From positions 62,001-126,000 of the forward strand of contig CAJPOT010000005.1 in assembly GCA_905372355.1 (NCBI GenBank): a DNA stretch of 64,000 bases, read 5' to 3'. Made by a program: the position numbers and the translations under genes. Positions within the stretch are counted from its first letter, which is position 1. Each line of letters opens with the position of its first letter. This document shows, piece by piece, positions 1 to 7,627 of the stretch. The stretch is from an uncultured Selenomonas sp. GTDB lineage: Bacteria > Bacillota > Negativicutes > Selenomonadales > Selenomonadaceae. The notes under the pieces are model-generated. The model had not been told where the DNA came from and did no database searches. It worked only from the letters and a program-made list of their open reading frames with translations.

Positions 1-844
1 GGATGAGCGGCAGGGACAGCGCGAGCGCGACGAGCGCCGCCGTGAAGAGCTTGAGGTCGTTGGGCGGCATGCCGAGTTCGAGGACGATGGCGATGACGGC
101 GCGGTAGACGATGGAGCCGCCGATGACGGAGAGAAGGCAGTTTTTGAAGCTGCGCGTGCCGAAGAGCACCTCGCCGATGATGACGGAGGCGAGACCGATG
201 ACGATCGTGCCGACGCCCATGCCGACGTCCGCAAAGCCGTTCGACTGCGCGACGAGCGCTCCCGAGATGGCAACAAGACCGTTTGAGAGCAGGAGGCCGA
301 GGATGATCGTCATGTCGGTATTGACGCCGTTCGCACGGATCATGTGGGGATTGTCTCCCGTCGCACGAATCGCCGCGCCGAGTTCCGTACCGAAGAAGTA
401 GTAGCACGCGACGCTGATGACGACGACGATGAGAAAGCCCATGGCGAGCACGGCGACTTCGCGCGTGAGGCCGAAGCTCTGCGCCTGCGTGAAAATCGTC
501 TCTGTATTGAGGAGCGGCAGGTTCGCCTTGCCCATGATGCGAAGATTCACGGAGTAGAGCGCGATCATCGTGAGGATGCCGGCGAGAAGCGCGGGGATCT
601 TGAGCTTCGTCGTCAGAAGTCCCGTGACGACGCCTGAGATCATGCCCGCGACGAAGGCCGCGAAGATGGCGAGAAGCGGTGTGACACCGGCGGCAAGGAG
701 GCTCGCTGCCGTCGCCGCGCCCAGAGGGAAGCTGCCCTCGACGGTGAGGTCAGCGATGTCGAGGACGCGGAAGGTCAGGTAGACGCCGATGGCGAGGAGT
801 GCCCAAAGGAGCCCTTGGGAAATCGTTGGTATGATGAGGTCCAT
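1..844 (-). CDS. ABC importer permease, partial (TrpY-like)
   Basis: Inner-membrane permease of an ABC importer, cut by the window edge; 281 codons are visible reading leftwards from ATG at 842-844, with AGGAGA at 855-860 as ribosome site. The product is a run of hydrophobic helices and has the LTFRVLDIADLTVEGSF N-terminal pattern typical of branched-chain-type (BPD_transp_2) permeases that work with TrpX-type binding proteins. It lies directly downstream of such a binding protein, separated by a hairpin. An ATPase gene would be expected beyond position 1. The substrate could be tryptophan, tyrosine or another small molecule; the sequence does not decide it. Confidence 0.8.
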   Translation of the reverse strand, partial: MDLIIPTISQGLLWALLAIGVYLTFRVLDIADLTVEGSFPLGAATAASLLAAGVTPLLAIFAAFVAGMISGVVTGLLTTKLKIPALLAGILTMIALYSVNLRIMGKANLPLLNTETIFTQAQSFGLTREVAVLAMGFLIVVVISVACYYFFGTELGAAIRATGDNPHMIRANGVNTDMTIILGLLLSNGLVAISGALVAQSNGFADVGMGVGTIVIGLASVIIGEVLFGTRSFKNCLLSVIGGSIVYRAVIAIVLELGMPPNDLKLFTAALVALALSLPLI

Positions 845-864
845 AGAGAGAGATTCTCCTTTTT

Positions 865-897
865 GAAAAAGCAGCCGCAAGGAATTGCTTGCGGCTG
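865..897 (-). terminator. Hairpin with T-run between binding protein and permease genes
   Basis: A perfect 10-bp stem (872-881 with 888-897, loop of 6) is followed on the minus strand by five T at 866-870. It lies between the binding-protein and permease genes. Such intercistronic terminators commonly keep binding-protein mRNA in excess over permease mRNA; that role is inferred here. Confidence 0.7.
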
Positions 898-930
898 TTT
901 CTTGGTTTTGATCGGGGACAGGAGCTGCAA

Positions 931-1920
931 TTATTCGAAAATCTGTGCATCCTTCAAGATGTCGGCAGGAATTTGGATGCCGAGCGTTTCCGCGTTTTTC
1001 TTGTTGATGCTGACTTTGAGTTCCTTCGCCATCTCGATCGGCATGTCAGCGGGCTTCTTCTTGCCTTCGAGGATGTCGGCGGCCATGTGACCCGTCTGCA
1101 CGCCGAGCTTGTAGTAGTCGATGCCGTAGGTCGCAAGCGCCCCCGCCTTGACCCAGTTGTCCTCGCTGCAGAACACGGGCTTCTTCGCCGGATTCGTGAT
1201 GGAAAGGAGCGTCGGGACGGCGGAGGCCATGATGTTGTCCGTCGGCTCGAAGAAGGCGTCGACATCGCCGACGAGGCTGTTTGCCGCCTGCTGGATGTCG
1301 TTGACGGTCGAGATCGTCGCCGTGCGCACCTTCAGCCCGCGGCTCTCGGCGTACTCGGCAATCGCCTTCGCCTGCACTTCGGAGTTGACCTCGCTTGAGC
1401 AGTAGATGATGCCGATGGTCTTGACCTCGGGGCAGATCTTCAGCATGAGGTCGACCTGCTCCTTGATGGGGCTCATGTCGCTCGTTCCCGTAACATTGCC
1501 GCCGGGCTTCTCGTTCGAAGCGGCGAGCTTCGCACCGACGTAGTCCGTGATCGCCGTGCCGACGATGGGAATGTCGTGCGTCGCGTTCGCCATGCTCTGT
1601 GCGGCGGGCGTCGCGATCGCACAGACGAGATTCATCTTCGCGTTGACGAAGCGCTGCGCGATGTTCTGCAGATTCGATTGATCGGCCTGCGCGTTCTGGC
1701 GGTCGATGGAGATGTTCTTTCCTTCCTCGAAGCCGCGCTCCTTGAGTCCGTCGGCGAATCCCTTGTTCGCCGCATCGAGCGCATTGTGCTCGACGAGCTG
1801 CACGACGCCGATCTTCACGTCCTTTGTGTCGGCGCTTTGGCCGCAGCCGACGAAGCCGAGACTCGCTGTGAGAAGGGAAGCGCCGAGGATGAGCGCCTTG
1901 AACTTTTTGGAAATGTGCAT
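931..1920 (-). CDS. ABC transporter substrate-binding lipoprotein (TrpX-like)
   Basis: A 329-residue extracytoplasmic solute receptor. The N-terminus is a lipoprotein signal ending in a lipobox-like LGFVGC, so the mature protein should be anchored at Cys26. The rest matches the ABC_sub_bind (pfam04392) fold: VKIGVVQLVEHNALD near the start, the CAIATPAAQS segment, GTSDMSPI and the C-terminal INKKNAETLGI typical of TrpX-type receptors. ATG at 1918-1920 is preceded by AAAGGCGG. The permease gene follows on the same strand after a hairpin. The ligand is not determined; tryptophan or tyrosine is a family-based guess. Confidence 0.85.
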   Translation of the reverse strand: MHISKKFKALILGASLLTASLGFVGCGQSADTKDVKIGVVQLVEHNALDAANKGFADGLKERGFEEGKNISIDRQNAQADQSNLQNIAQRFVNAKMNLVCAIATPAAQSMANATHDIPIVGTAITDYVGAKLAASNEKPGGNVTGTSDMSPIKEQVDLMLKICPEVKTIGIIYCSSEVNSEVQAKAIAEYAESRGLKVRTATISTVNDIQQAANSLVGDVDAFFEPTDNIMASAVPTLLSITNPAKKPVFCSEDNWVKAGALATYGIDYYKLGVQTGHMAADILEGKKKPADMPIEMAKELKVSINKKNAETLGIQIPADILKDAQIFE

Positions 1921-2031
1921 GAGGATTCCGCCTTTCTTCTGTGTGGAAACGCATCTGAAGCCGCGTCGCCGAACAGTTCTTGATGAAGATTCCGGATGGA
2001 TTCATGTAGAAAATATTGACGCAATATGGAT

Positions 2032-2060
2032 ATTATACATGTTTACAGAAAGAAATGCCA
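2032..2060 (-). promoter_or_regulatory. Possible promoter for the binding-protein operon
   Basis: A perfect TATAAT (minus strand, 2032-2037) lies about 110 bp upstream of the binding-protein start. The -35 region at 17-bp spacing is poor (TGGCAT), so the assignment rests mainly on the -10 hexamer. Confidence 0.35.
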
Positions 2061-2092
2061 TAGCTCTATGAAAATCAGGACGAAGCTTCTGG

Positions 2093-2121
2093 TTGACAAT
2101 TTCTGTTAAACGCTATATTCT
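2093..2121 (+). promoter_or_regulatory. Sigma-70 promoter of the PAS chemotaxis gene
   Basis: TTGACA at 2093-2098, 17-bp spacer, TATTCT at 2116-2121, ending 53 bp before the start codon of the chemoreceptor gene. Confidence 0.65.
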
Positions 2122-2174
2122 AGTACTTATAGAGAAGGTATGACCGGTGAATAGTATCATTGGAGGAGATTTTG

Positions 2175-3671
2175 ATGTTTGGCATGAAAAAGGCTGCAGC
2201 CGCCCCGAATGACGGGCAGAATCTGGCGGCAGCCATTCAGAGGGTTGCACAGGGGCATGAGAAGAATCAGCTTTTCTCCAAGGCAGATTCGCGCGAGCCG
2301 TGGGCGGACGCGTTCAATGCGCTCATCGACAAGGTGAACGAGGAGATCGAGTACCAGAAGTTCCGCATCCGCACGGTCAATGATGCCGTCCATTCGGGGC
2401 TTTGGTATATGAAGATCAATGCGGACTTCAGCATCGCCTATGCCATCTGGTCCGACGAGTTCCGCCGCATGGTCGGCTTCCGTGACGAGAACGACTTCCC
2501 CAATACGGTGGAATCTTGGAGTTCGCGCCTGCATCCTGACGATGTGGACGGAACGCTTTCCGCCTTCACGCAGTGCATCAAAGATCTGAGCGGCAATACG
2601 CCGTACGATGTCGACTACCGCATGAAGGTGCACGACGGAAGTTACAAGTGGTTTCATGCCTCGGGCAACGTCGTGCGCAGCCAGAGCGGACATCCCGAAG
2701 AGATCATCGGCGTCTTCGTTGACATCGATGAGGAGGTCAAGAACAAGGAATATCTCGACTACACTTTGAAGCGCTACGAGGCGATCGACAGCATCCTGGC
2801 GGAAGGCTCGTGGAACATGAAGGTCGTCGGCGACGATCCGACGAATCCGAACAATGAGTTCTGGTGGTCGGATCGTTTCCGCCACCTCCTGGGCTTCTCC
2901 AATACGACGGACTTTCCGAACAAGCTGAACTCGTGGGCCGATCGCCTGCATCCTGAGGACAAGGCGCGCACCTTGCAGGCGTTTCAAGCGCATATCATGG
3001 ATCGCAGCGGCAGGACGCCGTTCGACCTTGAGTATCGCTTGAAGACGAAGACGGGCGAATATCTGTGGTTTCACGCCGTGGGCAAGACGATCCGAAAGCC
3101 CGACGGCACGCCCGTCCTGGTCGCCGGAGCCATCGAGGACATCACGTTGCTGAAGACCGGCAAGGAACAGTTCTACAAGGAATTCGGCTCAAGGATGGAA
3201 GGGCTTTATCAATCAATCGAGACGATCACGACGCGCGTGAACGAGACGGCGGAGCGCACGACCGAGATCACCGGCGTACAGGAGGAAATCACGCGGGCGG
3301 CAGAGGATACGCGCACGCAGACGGAGAACACGCTGAAGATGACGGAGCTCATCATGAACATCTCGAAGCAGACGAACCTCCTCGCGCTCAACGCCTCGAT
3401 CGAGGCGGCACGCGCGGGTGATGCGGGCAGGGGCTTCTCCGTCGTCGCTGAAGAGGTGCGAAAGCTTGCTGACAGTAGTCAGGAGGCTGTCGGCAAGATT
3501 GTCGAGGCTCTCGGCTCGATGGAGAAGGCCTCGGCCAATATCGAGGAGAAGATCAAGACGATCAACCTCTTGATTGAAAGGCAAGCGGAGGGGATGAAGG
3601 AAATCCATACGTCTGTGGTACAGGCGAAGGAAGTATCGGGCGACATTGAGAAATTGACGAAGAGTATGTAA
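2175..3671 (+). CDS. Soluble methyl-accepting chemotaxis protein with two PAS domains
   Basis: Cytoplasmic chemoreceptor of 498 residues; no transmembrane helix is visible. Two PAS_3-type sensor domains (about residues 60-185 and 190-325) each carry the W-x-D-x-FR-x-M/LLGF and LHPED/LHPDD signatures. They are followed by a short methyl-accepting signalling coiled coil whose hairpin tip reads [17 protein letters not shown]. The tip should contact CheA and CheW. Start: ATG 2175 with GGAGGAG at 2162-2168; an upstream ATG at 2160 would overlap the ribosome site. The gene has its own promoter and terminator, so it is monocistronic. Ligand unknown; PAS domains of this type often bind haem, flavin or small metabolites. 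Confidence 0.87.
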   Translation: MFGMKKAAAAPNDGQNLAAAIQRVAQGHEKNQLFSKADSREPWADAFNALIDKVNEEIEYQKFRIRTVNDAVHSGLWYMKINADFSIAYAIWSDEFRRMVGFRDENDFPNTVESWSSRLHPDDVDGTLSAFTQCIKDLSGNTPYDVDYRMKVHDGSYKWFHASGNVVRSQSGHPEEIIGVFVDIDEEVKNKEYLDYTLKRYEAIDSILAEGSWNMKVVGDDPTNPNNEFWWSDRFRHLLGFSNTTDFPNKLNSWADRLHPEDKARTLQAFQAHIMDRSGRTPFDLEYRLKTKTGEYLWFHAVGKTIRKPDGTPVLVAGAIEDITLLKTGKEQFYKEFGSRMEGLYQSIETITTRVNETAERTTEITGVQEEITRAAEDTRTQTENTLKMTELIMNISKQTNLLALNASIEAARAGDAGRGFSVVAEEVRKLADSSQEAVGKIVEALGSMEKASANIEEKIKTINLLIERQAEGMKEIHTSVVQAKEVSGDIEKLTKSM

Positions 3672-3718
3672 GAAAGCACTGGATTTATCCGTGCTTTTCT
3701 AGGCAGAAGCCTAGGAAA

Positions 3719-3761
3719 CGCCGCGAAGGAGCAGGAAATTGTGCTCCTTCGCGGCGTTTTT
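3719..3761 (+). terminator. Intrinsic terminator after the PAS chemoreceptor gene
   Basis: Perfect 15-bp GC-rich stem (3719-3733 with 3742-3756), loop of 8, followed by five T at 3757-3761. Confidence 0.9.
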
Positions 3762-3799
3762 GTGCATCAAAGAGCCGAAAATTATGACGAGATTCCCCC

Positions 3800-3828
3800 T
3801 TGGCAAATTCTCTTTGTCCATGTATAAT
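3800..3828 (+). promoter_or_regulatory. Strong sigma-70 promoter
   Basis: TTGGCA at 3800-3805, exactly 17 bp, then consensus TATAAT at 3823-3828. It drives the amino-acid binding protein gene starting at 3872. Confidence 0.75.
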
Positions 3829-3871
3829 ATCACTATGATAATACTTTAACGAAGAAAAGGAGTGCTTTGTT

Positions 3872-4660
3872 TTGAAGAAAATTTTATTCATCTGTTTGTC
3901 CCTCATGCTCGCGGCAGGCTTTATGGCGGGCTGCGGCGGACAGAAGGCGGCAAACGACGCGCCGAAGAAGATCGTCATCGGTCTGGATGACAATTTTCCG
4001 CCGATGGGATTCCTCGACGAGAAGAACGAGATCACGGGCTTCGACGTGGAATTGGCGAAAGAGGCGGCGAAGCGCCTCGGCACGGAGGTCGAGTTCAAGG
4101 GCATCGACTGGGCAAGCAAGGAGGCTGAGATTCAGAGTGGTCGCATCGACGCGCTGTGGAATGGCTTGGAAATCACGGAGGAGCGCAAGAAGAATCTGCT
4201 CTTTTCCGAGCCGTACATGAACGATCAGCAGGTGATCTTCAAGCGTGCGGACGACGCTTCGATCACGAAGGAAGACGATCTCAAGGGCAAGATCGTCGCG
4301 ACGCAGAGCGCCTCGGGCACGGCAGAGGACTATGTGGATGGTCACAAAGATGTTACGGGCTACAAGGACGTCAAGAAGTACGCGGATTATTTGTCGGCGT
4401 TCATGGATCTCGAGAACGGCCGCGTCGACGCGATCGTCTGCGACGAGATCATCGGCCGCTTCTACATGTCGAAGCACCCCGACAAGATTGCCGCGCTCGA
4501 CGGTCACGTTGGTCCCGTGACGCAGTTCGGCGTCGCTTATCGCAAGGATGATACGGCGCTCAAGGAGAAGATGCAGAAGGTTCTCGACGAGATGCGCGCC
4601 GACGGCACGATGGCGAAGATCTCGGAGAAGTGGTTCGGCAAGGACATCACGAAGTTGTAG
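3872..4660 (+). CDS. Amino-acid ABC transporter binding lipoprotein (SBP_bac_3)
   Basis: A 262-residue periplasmic receptor of the polar amino-acid family. Start is TTG at 3872 with AAAGGAG at 3856-3862; this start supplies the KK needed by the signal peptide, which ends at the lipobox GFMAGC (Cys21). The mature part shows SBP_bac_3 features: IVIGLDDNFPPMGF, ITGFDVELAKEAAKRLG, the DWASKEAEIQSGRIDALWNG segment and a C-terminal EKMQKVLDEMRADG helix. It stands alone between its own promoter and a terminator, with no permease or ATPase gene beside it, so it must rely on transporter parts encoded elsewhere. Ligand class (Gln, Cys, Arg) is not resolvable. Confidence 0.88.
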   Translation: MKKILFICLSLMLAAGFMAGCGGQKAANDAPKKIVIGLDDNFPPMGFLDEKNEITGFDVELAKEAAKRLGTEVEFKGIDWASKEAEIQSGRIDALWNGLEITEERKKNLLFSEPYMNDQQVIFKRADDASITKEDDLKGKIVATQSASGTAEDYVDGHKDVTGYKDVKKYADYLSAFMDLENGRVDAIVCDEIIGRFYMSKHPDKIAALDGHVGPVTQFGVAYRKDDTALKEKMQKVLDEMRADGTMAKISEKWFGKDITKL

Positions 4661-4666
4661 TTTTGG

Positions 4667-4722
4667 AGGCTGTGCGCGAGCTTGGGGCTTGTGCACAGCC
4701 TTGCTGTATTTCGTGTTTTTTT
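4667..4722 (+). terminator. Probable terminator after the binding-protein gene
   Basis: Nine-base stem AGGCTGTGC (4667-4675) with its complement at 4693-4701 and a 17-base loop; a T-rich stretch follows at 4716-4722. The long loop and the distance to the T-run make it weaker than the others. Confidence 0.55.
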
Positions 4723-4723
4723 A

Positions 4724-4752
4724 TTGAGCGAGTACAGATCTCGTGATAAAAT
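4724..4752 (+). promoter_or_regulatory. Sigma-70 promoter of the Rpn-family gene
   Basis: TTGAGC at 4724-4729, 17-bp spacer, TAAAAT at 4747-4752, 42 bp before the ATG at 4795. Confidence 0.6.
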
Positions 4753-4794
4753 ATAGAATAAAGAAAGGATATTTTTTGACATGGAGAGAGCTGT

Positions 4795-5672
4795 ATGGCG
4801 CGGGTGAAGAGGACGTACAAGGATTCGCTTTTTTGCGATATATTCCGCCGCAAAGATTATTTGCAGGATGTATATCGCGGGCTTTTTGGGCGAGATGTTT
4901 CCTTGCAGGAAATACAGCTCATGACGCTGCAGGGGACATTCTTCAACGACGAGAAGAATGATGTGAGTTTCTTGGCGGGTAAGCGGCAAATTTTTTGATG
5001 GAGCACCAGAGCACTTTGAACGAGAATATGCCTTTGCGTATGTTTTGGTATATGGCGAAGCTTTATCGGAAGCAAGTGCCGAAGGATGCACCGTATCGAA
5101 CGCGACGTCTCCAGTTGCCGGCACCATGCTTCTATGTATTCTACAATGGTCTTGATCCAGCGCCGGATGAATGGGAAATGCGTCTGTCGGAGGCTTTCGG
5201 AGGAGAGTGCTCCTCGTTGGAACTTTGCGTCAAGGCATATAACATTAATGAAATGTCGGGCAGCAGACTTCTTGAAAAGAGTCGTGCGCTCAAGGGGTAT
5301 AGCGTTTTCGTGGCGCAAATCCGACGAAAAACGGCGGCGGGAGTATGTTTGGAGGGGGCTGTTAAGCAGGCAATCCGCTATTGTATCGAGCAGAATCTTT
5401 TGGCGGAATATTTTCTTGAGCGTGAGATGGAGGAGGTTTTTGACATGGTGAGCTTCAAGTGGGATCCTGAATTGGCAAAGCGTGTCCAGCTTCAGGAAGC
5501 ACAAGAGATCGGCATGGAAAAGGGCATGGAAAAGGGCATGGAAAAGGGTGTGACGGAGATCGTGCTCAACATGCTGAAGAAGAAAAAATGGTCATTGCAG
5601 GATATTTCTGAAGTCTCGCAATGGCCGTTGGACAAGATTGAGAATCTTGGAAAGATGCATCAGCTTTTGTGA
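4795..5672 (+). pseudogene. Rpn/PD-(D/E)XK transposase-like nuclease, frameshifted at a T6 run
   Basis: Rpn-family nuclease (recombination-promoting, PD-(D/E)XK fold) in two frames. The first frame runs from ATG 4795 (GGAGAGAG just upstream) through NDVSFLAGKRQIF to TGA at 4996. The second continues without loss as MEHQSTLNENMPLRMFWY to 5672. One extra T in the run at 4991-4996 would join them into an uninterrupted protein of about 292 residues. The break falls between the acidic residue of NDVSF and the E-x-Q of MEHQST, so neither half has the full active site. The C-terminus carries the EKGMEKGMEKG tail typical of this family. It may be a true mutation, a sequencing error, or -1 slippage on the T-run. 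Confidence 0.75.
5511..5546 (+). repeat. Three tandem 12-bp repeats (GMEK)
   Basis: GGCATGGAAAAG occurs three times head to tail, encoding GMEK x3 in the Rpn C-terminal tail. Units of 12 bp keep the frame, so copy changes alter only the tail length. Confidence 0.9.
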
Positions 5673-5758
5673 ATTCGTTGTCGATGGTGTTGTGCGCTTT
5701 TTGCCTGCGCTGTGGAAACAGCAAGCAAAAGGCGCATTTCTCGTAGGAGATATAGTTT

Positions 5759-6556
5759 ATGGAGCTGGATTTCATCAAGCTGAGTCCGCTGGGAAATACG
5801 ACGGTATTTTTGCGCGGGGAGGCTGCACCGGAGGCGCGTGCCGCGCTTCTCTCTGAGGCGATGGATTACGATCATCTGGCGGCGGAGCAGGCGGGTTTCC
5901 TCGTTGCGCCGCATTCCGAGGAGGCGCTTTTTCGCATTGAGATGTCGGGCGGCGAGTTCTGCGGCAATGCGACGCTTTCAGCGGCGGCTCTGGCGGCATC
6001 TGAAGGTGCTGAGTCCCCCTTTTTTGTCGAGTGCTCGGGTGCACCCGAACCGCTTCGGGCAGAGGCGCATCCGCTCGGCTCGGGACGCTGGCTGGCGCGT
6101 GCCGAGATGCCGCAGGCGCATGAGGTGCGGCGTATTTCTCTTGACGGATTTTCGTTTGGGGGCGCGGCGATATGTGTATCGCTTCCAGGCATCGTGCATC
6201 TCGTCGTCGAAGCCGCAGACCTTTCGGCGGCGGATTACGACGAGATGCTTGCCCGTCTGATGTGCGAGACGGACGCCGATGCTTACGGAGTCGTGCCGTT
6301 TGAGCGCTTGGGACGCGATCACTTTCGCATCCGTCCCTACGTCGCCGTGCCGAGCGCTAAAAGCCACGTCTTTGAGCGTGCCTGCGGTTCGGGAAGTCTG
6401 GCACTTGCGCTTGCCGAAGGAGGCGAGCGTGGGCGCATCGTCGTCGAGCAGCCGGGCGGCACGCTCTTCGTTGAGACGGGCAAGCGTTTCTTCCTCGAAG
6501 GCGAGGTGCTCATTTCCTGCCGCGGTACGGTGGAACTTGCAGGTGTTGCGCGGTAA
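5759..6556 (+). CDS. DapF-fold amino-acid racemase, CntK/histidine-racemase-like
   Basis: Cofactor-independent racemase/epimerase of 265 residues. Both catalytic cysteines of the DapF fold are recognisable: MSGGEFCGNAT (about residue 68) and ERACGSGSLA (about residue 212), plus the late QPGG motif. The details (LSPLGNTT start, EQAGFLV, MSGxEFCGNATxS, MPQAH) resemble the staphylopine-pathway histidine racemase CntK more than diaminopimelate epimerase. This is recognition from memory, not a search. ATG 5759 follows TAGGAG at 5744-5749. A small gene follows 12 bp downstream. No cntL/cntM-like metallophore genes are in the window, so it may simply make D-histidine or another D-amino acid. Confidence 0.7.
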   Translation: MELDFIKLSPLGNTTVFLRGEAAPEARAALLSEAMDYDHLAAEQAGFLVAPHSEEALFRIEMSGGEFCGNATLSAAALAASEGAESPFFVECSGAPEPLRAEAHPLGSGRWLARAEMPQAHEVRRISLDGFSFGGAAICVSLPGIVHLVVEAADLSAADYDEMLARLMCETDADAYGVVPFERLGRDHFRIRPYVAVPSAKSHVFERACGSGSLALALAEGGERGRIVVEQPGGTLFVETGKRFFLEGEVLISCRGTVELAGVAR

Positions 6557-6568
6557 GGAGTCGGGAGT

Positions 6569-7015
6569 ATGGGAAGCATGAACATACAGGAAATGGCGGA
6601 CTGCATTGTTGCCGCATTTTTGCAGCATGAGCAGTACTGTGCGGAGCATCGCAAGGAATATGGGGAGGTGCTCGCGCATGTTTTTGCGATGGAAACGATC
6701 AATACGCCGATGCTGCATGAATTCGAGTCTCAGGCAGAGAGTGAAGCGTTTCAGAAATATTGCGGTTTGATTGAGCATCTTTGGAAAAATGGTGATGAGG
6801 AGGTTCGGAATGTGGTTGATGTGACGATCCTCGAAAGTATTTCGGATGACGGACGAATGTGGCAAGCTTTCGGCAGACATATTTCACAAAATTTCAGAGA
6901 CTATATCAACAAGGAAGTGCTGACAAAGAACATCGTCATGGTCACCGTCCCGCCTTTGAGCGGAATGCCGCATGATGCGTTTCCGACGGGTCATGCATCT
7001 ACCGCACAGAAATGA
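6569..7015 (+). CDS. Small helical protein, possibly DUF7674-like
   Basis: A soluble acidic protein of 148 residues with no signal peptide or membrane segment. It looks all-helical and contains a central LWKNGDEEVRNVVDVTILESIS stretch; the tail GMPHDAFPTGHAS looks unstructured. The composition resembles the DUF7674 proteins found beside many kinds of genes; no activity can be assigned. ATG 6569 has AAGGAG at 6556-6561, overlapping the stop codon of the racemase gene, so the two genes are probably translated from one mRNA. There is no obvious terminator before the MarR promoter. Confidence 0.6.
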   Translation: MGSMNIQEMADCIVAAFLQHEQYCAEHRKEYGEVLAHVFAMETINTPMLHEFESQAESEAFQKYCGLIEHLWKNGDEEVRNVVDVTILESISDDGRMWQAFGRHISQNFRDYINKEVLTKNIVMVTVPPLSGMPHDAFPTGHASTAQK

Positions 7016-7033
7016 GCAGAACGAACCAATTTG

Positions 7034-7066
7034 TTGAAATATAAAGAAAATGTTGATATAATCAAC
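7034..7066 (+). promoter_or_regulatory. MarR-operon promoter with overlapping palindrome
   Basis: TTGAAA at 7034-7039, 17 bp, TATAAT at 7057-7062. The -10 sits inside an inverted repeat GTTGAT-ATA-ATCAAC at 7052-7066 (6-bp arms). An operator here would let the MarR protein encoded next block its own transcription; this is inferred from position and symmetry. Confidence 0.65.
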
Positions 7067-7140
7067 TAAGAGAAAATCTGTACGTCATGGATGTGAGATT
7101 GCTGCTGTTGCATTTGATCGTGTATGAGAGGGGGATCTTG

Positions 7141-7596
7141 GTGGAAAATTTGCAGGTGGCGCGTTGTTTTTCCATTTTGGACGGACGTTCGCGCAGCTAT
7201 GTGTTGGAAGCATGTCGTCCTTTGCAGCTTACGTATTCGGAGTACGTCCTGCTTCTGCGCCTTTTTGACTGCGAGGGGGCGAGTCAGGAGGATTTGTCGC
7301 GTGCTCTGCAGACGGACAAGTCCGCCGTGGCGCGCACGCTCAAGCTCTTGGAACAGAAGGGCTTCATCTGTCGCGAGAAGGACGCGGAGGATCGCCGCAT
7401 CAAGCGCATCCGTCTGACGGAGTACGGACGCATGCAGCATCCGTTCCTGCTGTCCGTGATGAATTCGTGGGTTAATTATTTGATCGATCCGTTGTCGCCG
7501 CAGGATGTCTCCTGTGTGGAGCGCAACTTCCGGATTTTGGCGGAACGCTCGTCGAAGGTGGATTTTCGAGAGCTCATTGGGAAGACGACGCGGTGA
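7141..7596 (+). CDS. MarR-family transcriptional regulator
   Basis: Winged-helix repressor of 151 residues. The core reads SQEDLSRALQTDKSAVARTLKLLEQKGFI (recognition helix) and KDAEDRRIKRIRLTEYG (wing), the usual MarR signature D-x-R-D/R. The chosen start is GTG 7141 because GAGAGGGGGA at 7126-7135 is correctly spaced; an ATG at 7087 would add 18 poorly conserved residues. It heads the adaptor and RND pump genes on the same strand, so it is probably the local repressor of that pump, released by a pump substrate. Confidence 0.87.
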   Translation: MENLQVARCFSILDGRSRSYVLEACRPLQLTYSEYVLLLRLFDCEGASQEDLSRALQTDKSAVARTLKLLEQKGFICREKDAEDRRIKRIRLTEYGRMQHPFLLSVMNSWVNYLIDPLSPQDVSCVERNFRILAERSSKVDFRELIGKTTR

Positions 7597-7627
7597 AACT
7601 CGCAGGATGCAGAGAGGGGGAAACGAT

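Noticed and set aside
4743..4961. Alternative start of the Rpn gene at 4743
   Set aside because: It is in a different frame from the conserved VKRTYKDSLFCDIF segment and overlaps the promoter -10.
5511..5546. CRISPR array
   Set aside because: Only three contiguous 12-bp units inside a coding tail, no spacers and no cas genes.
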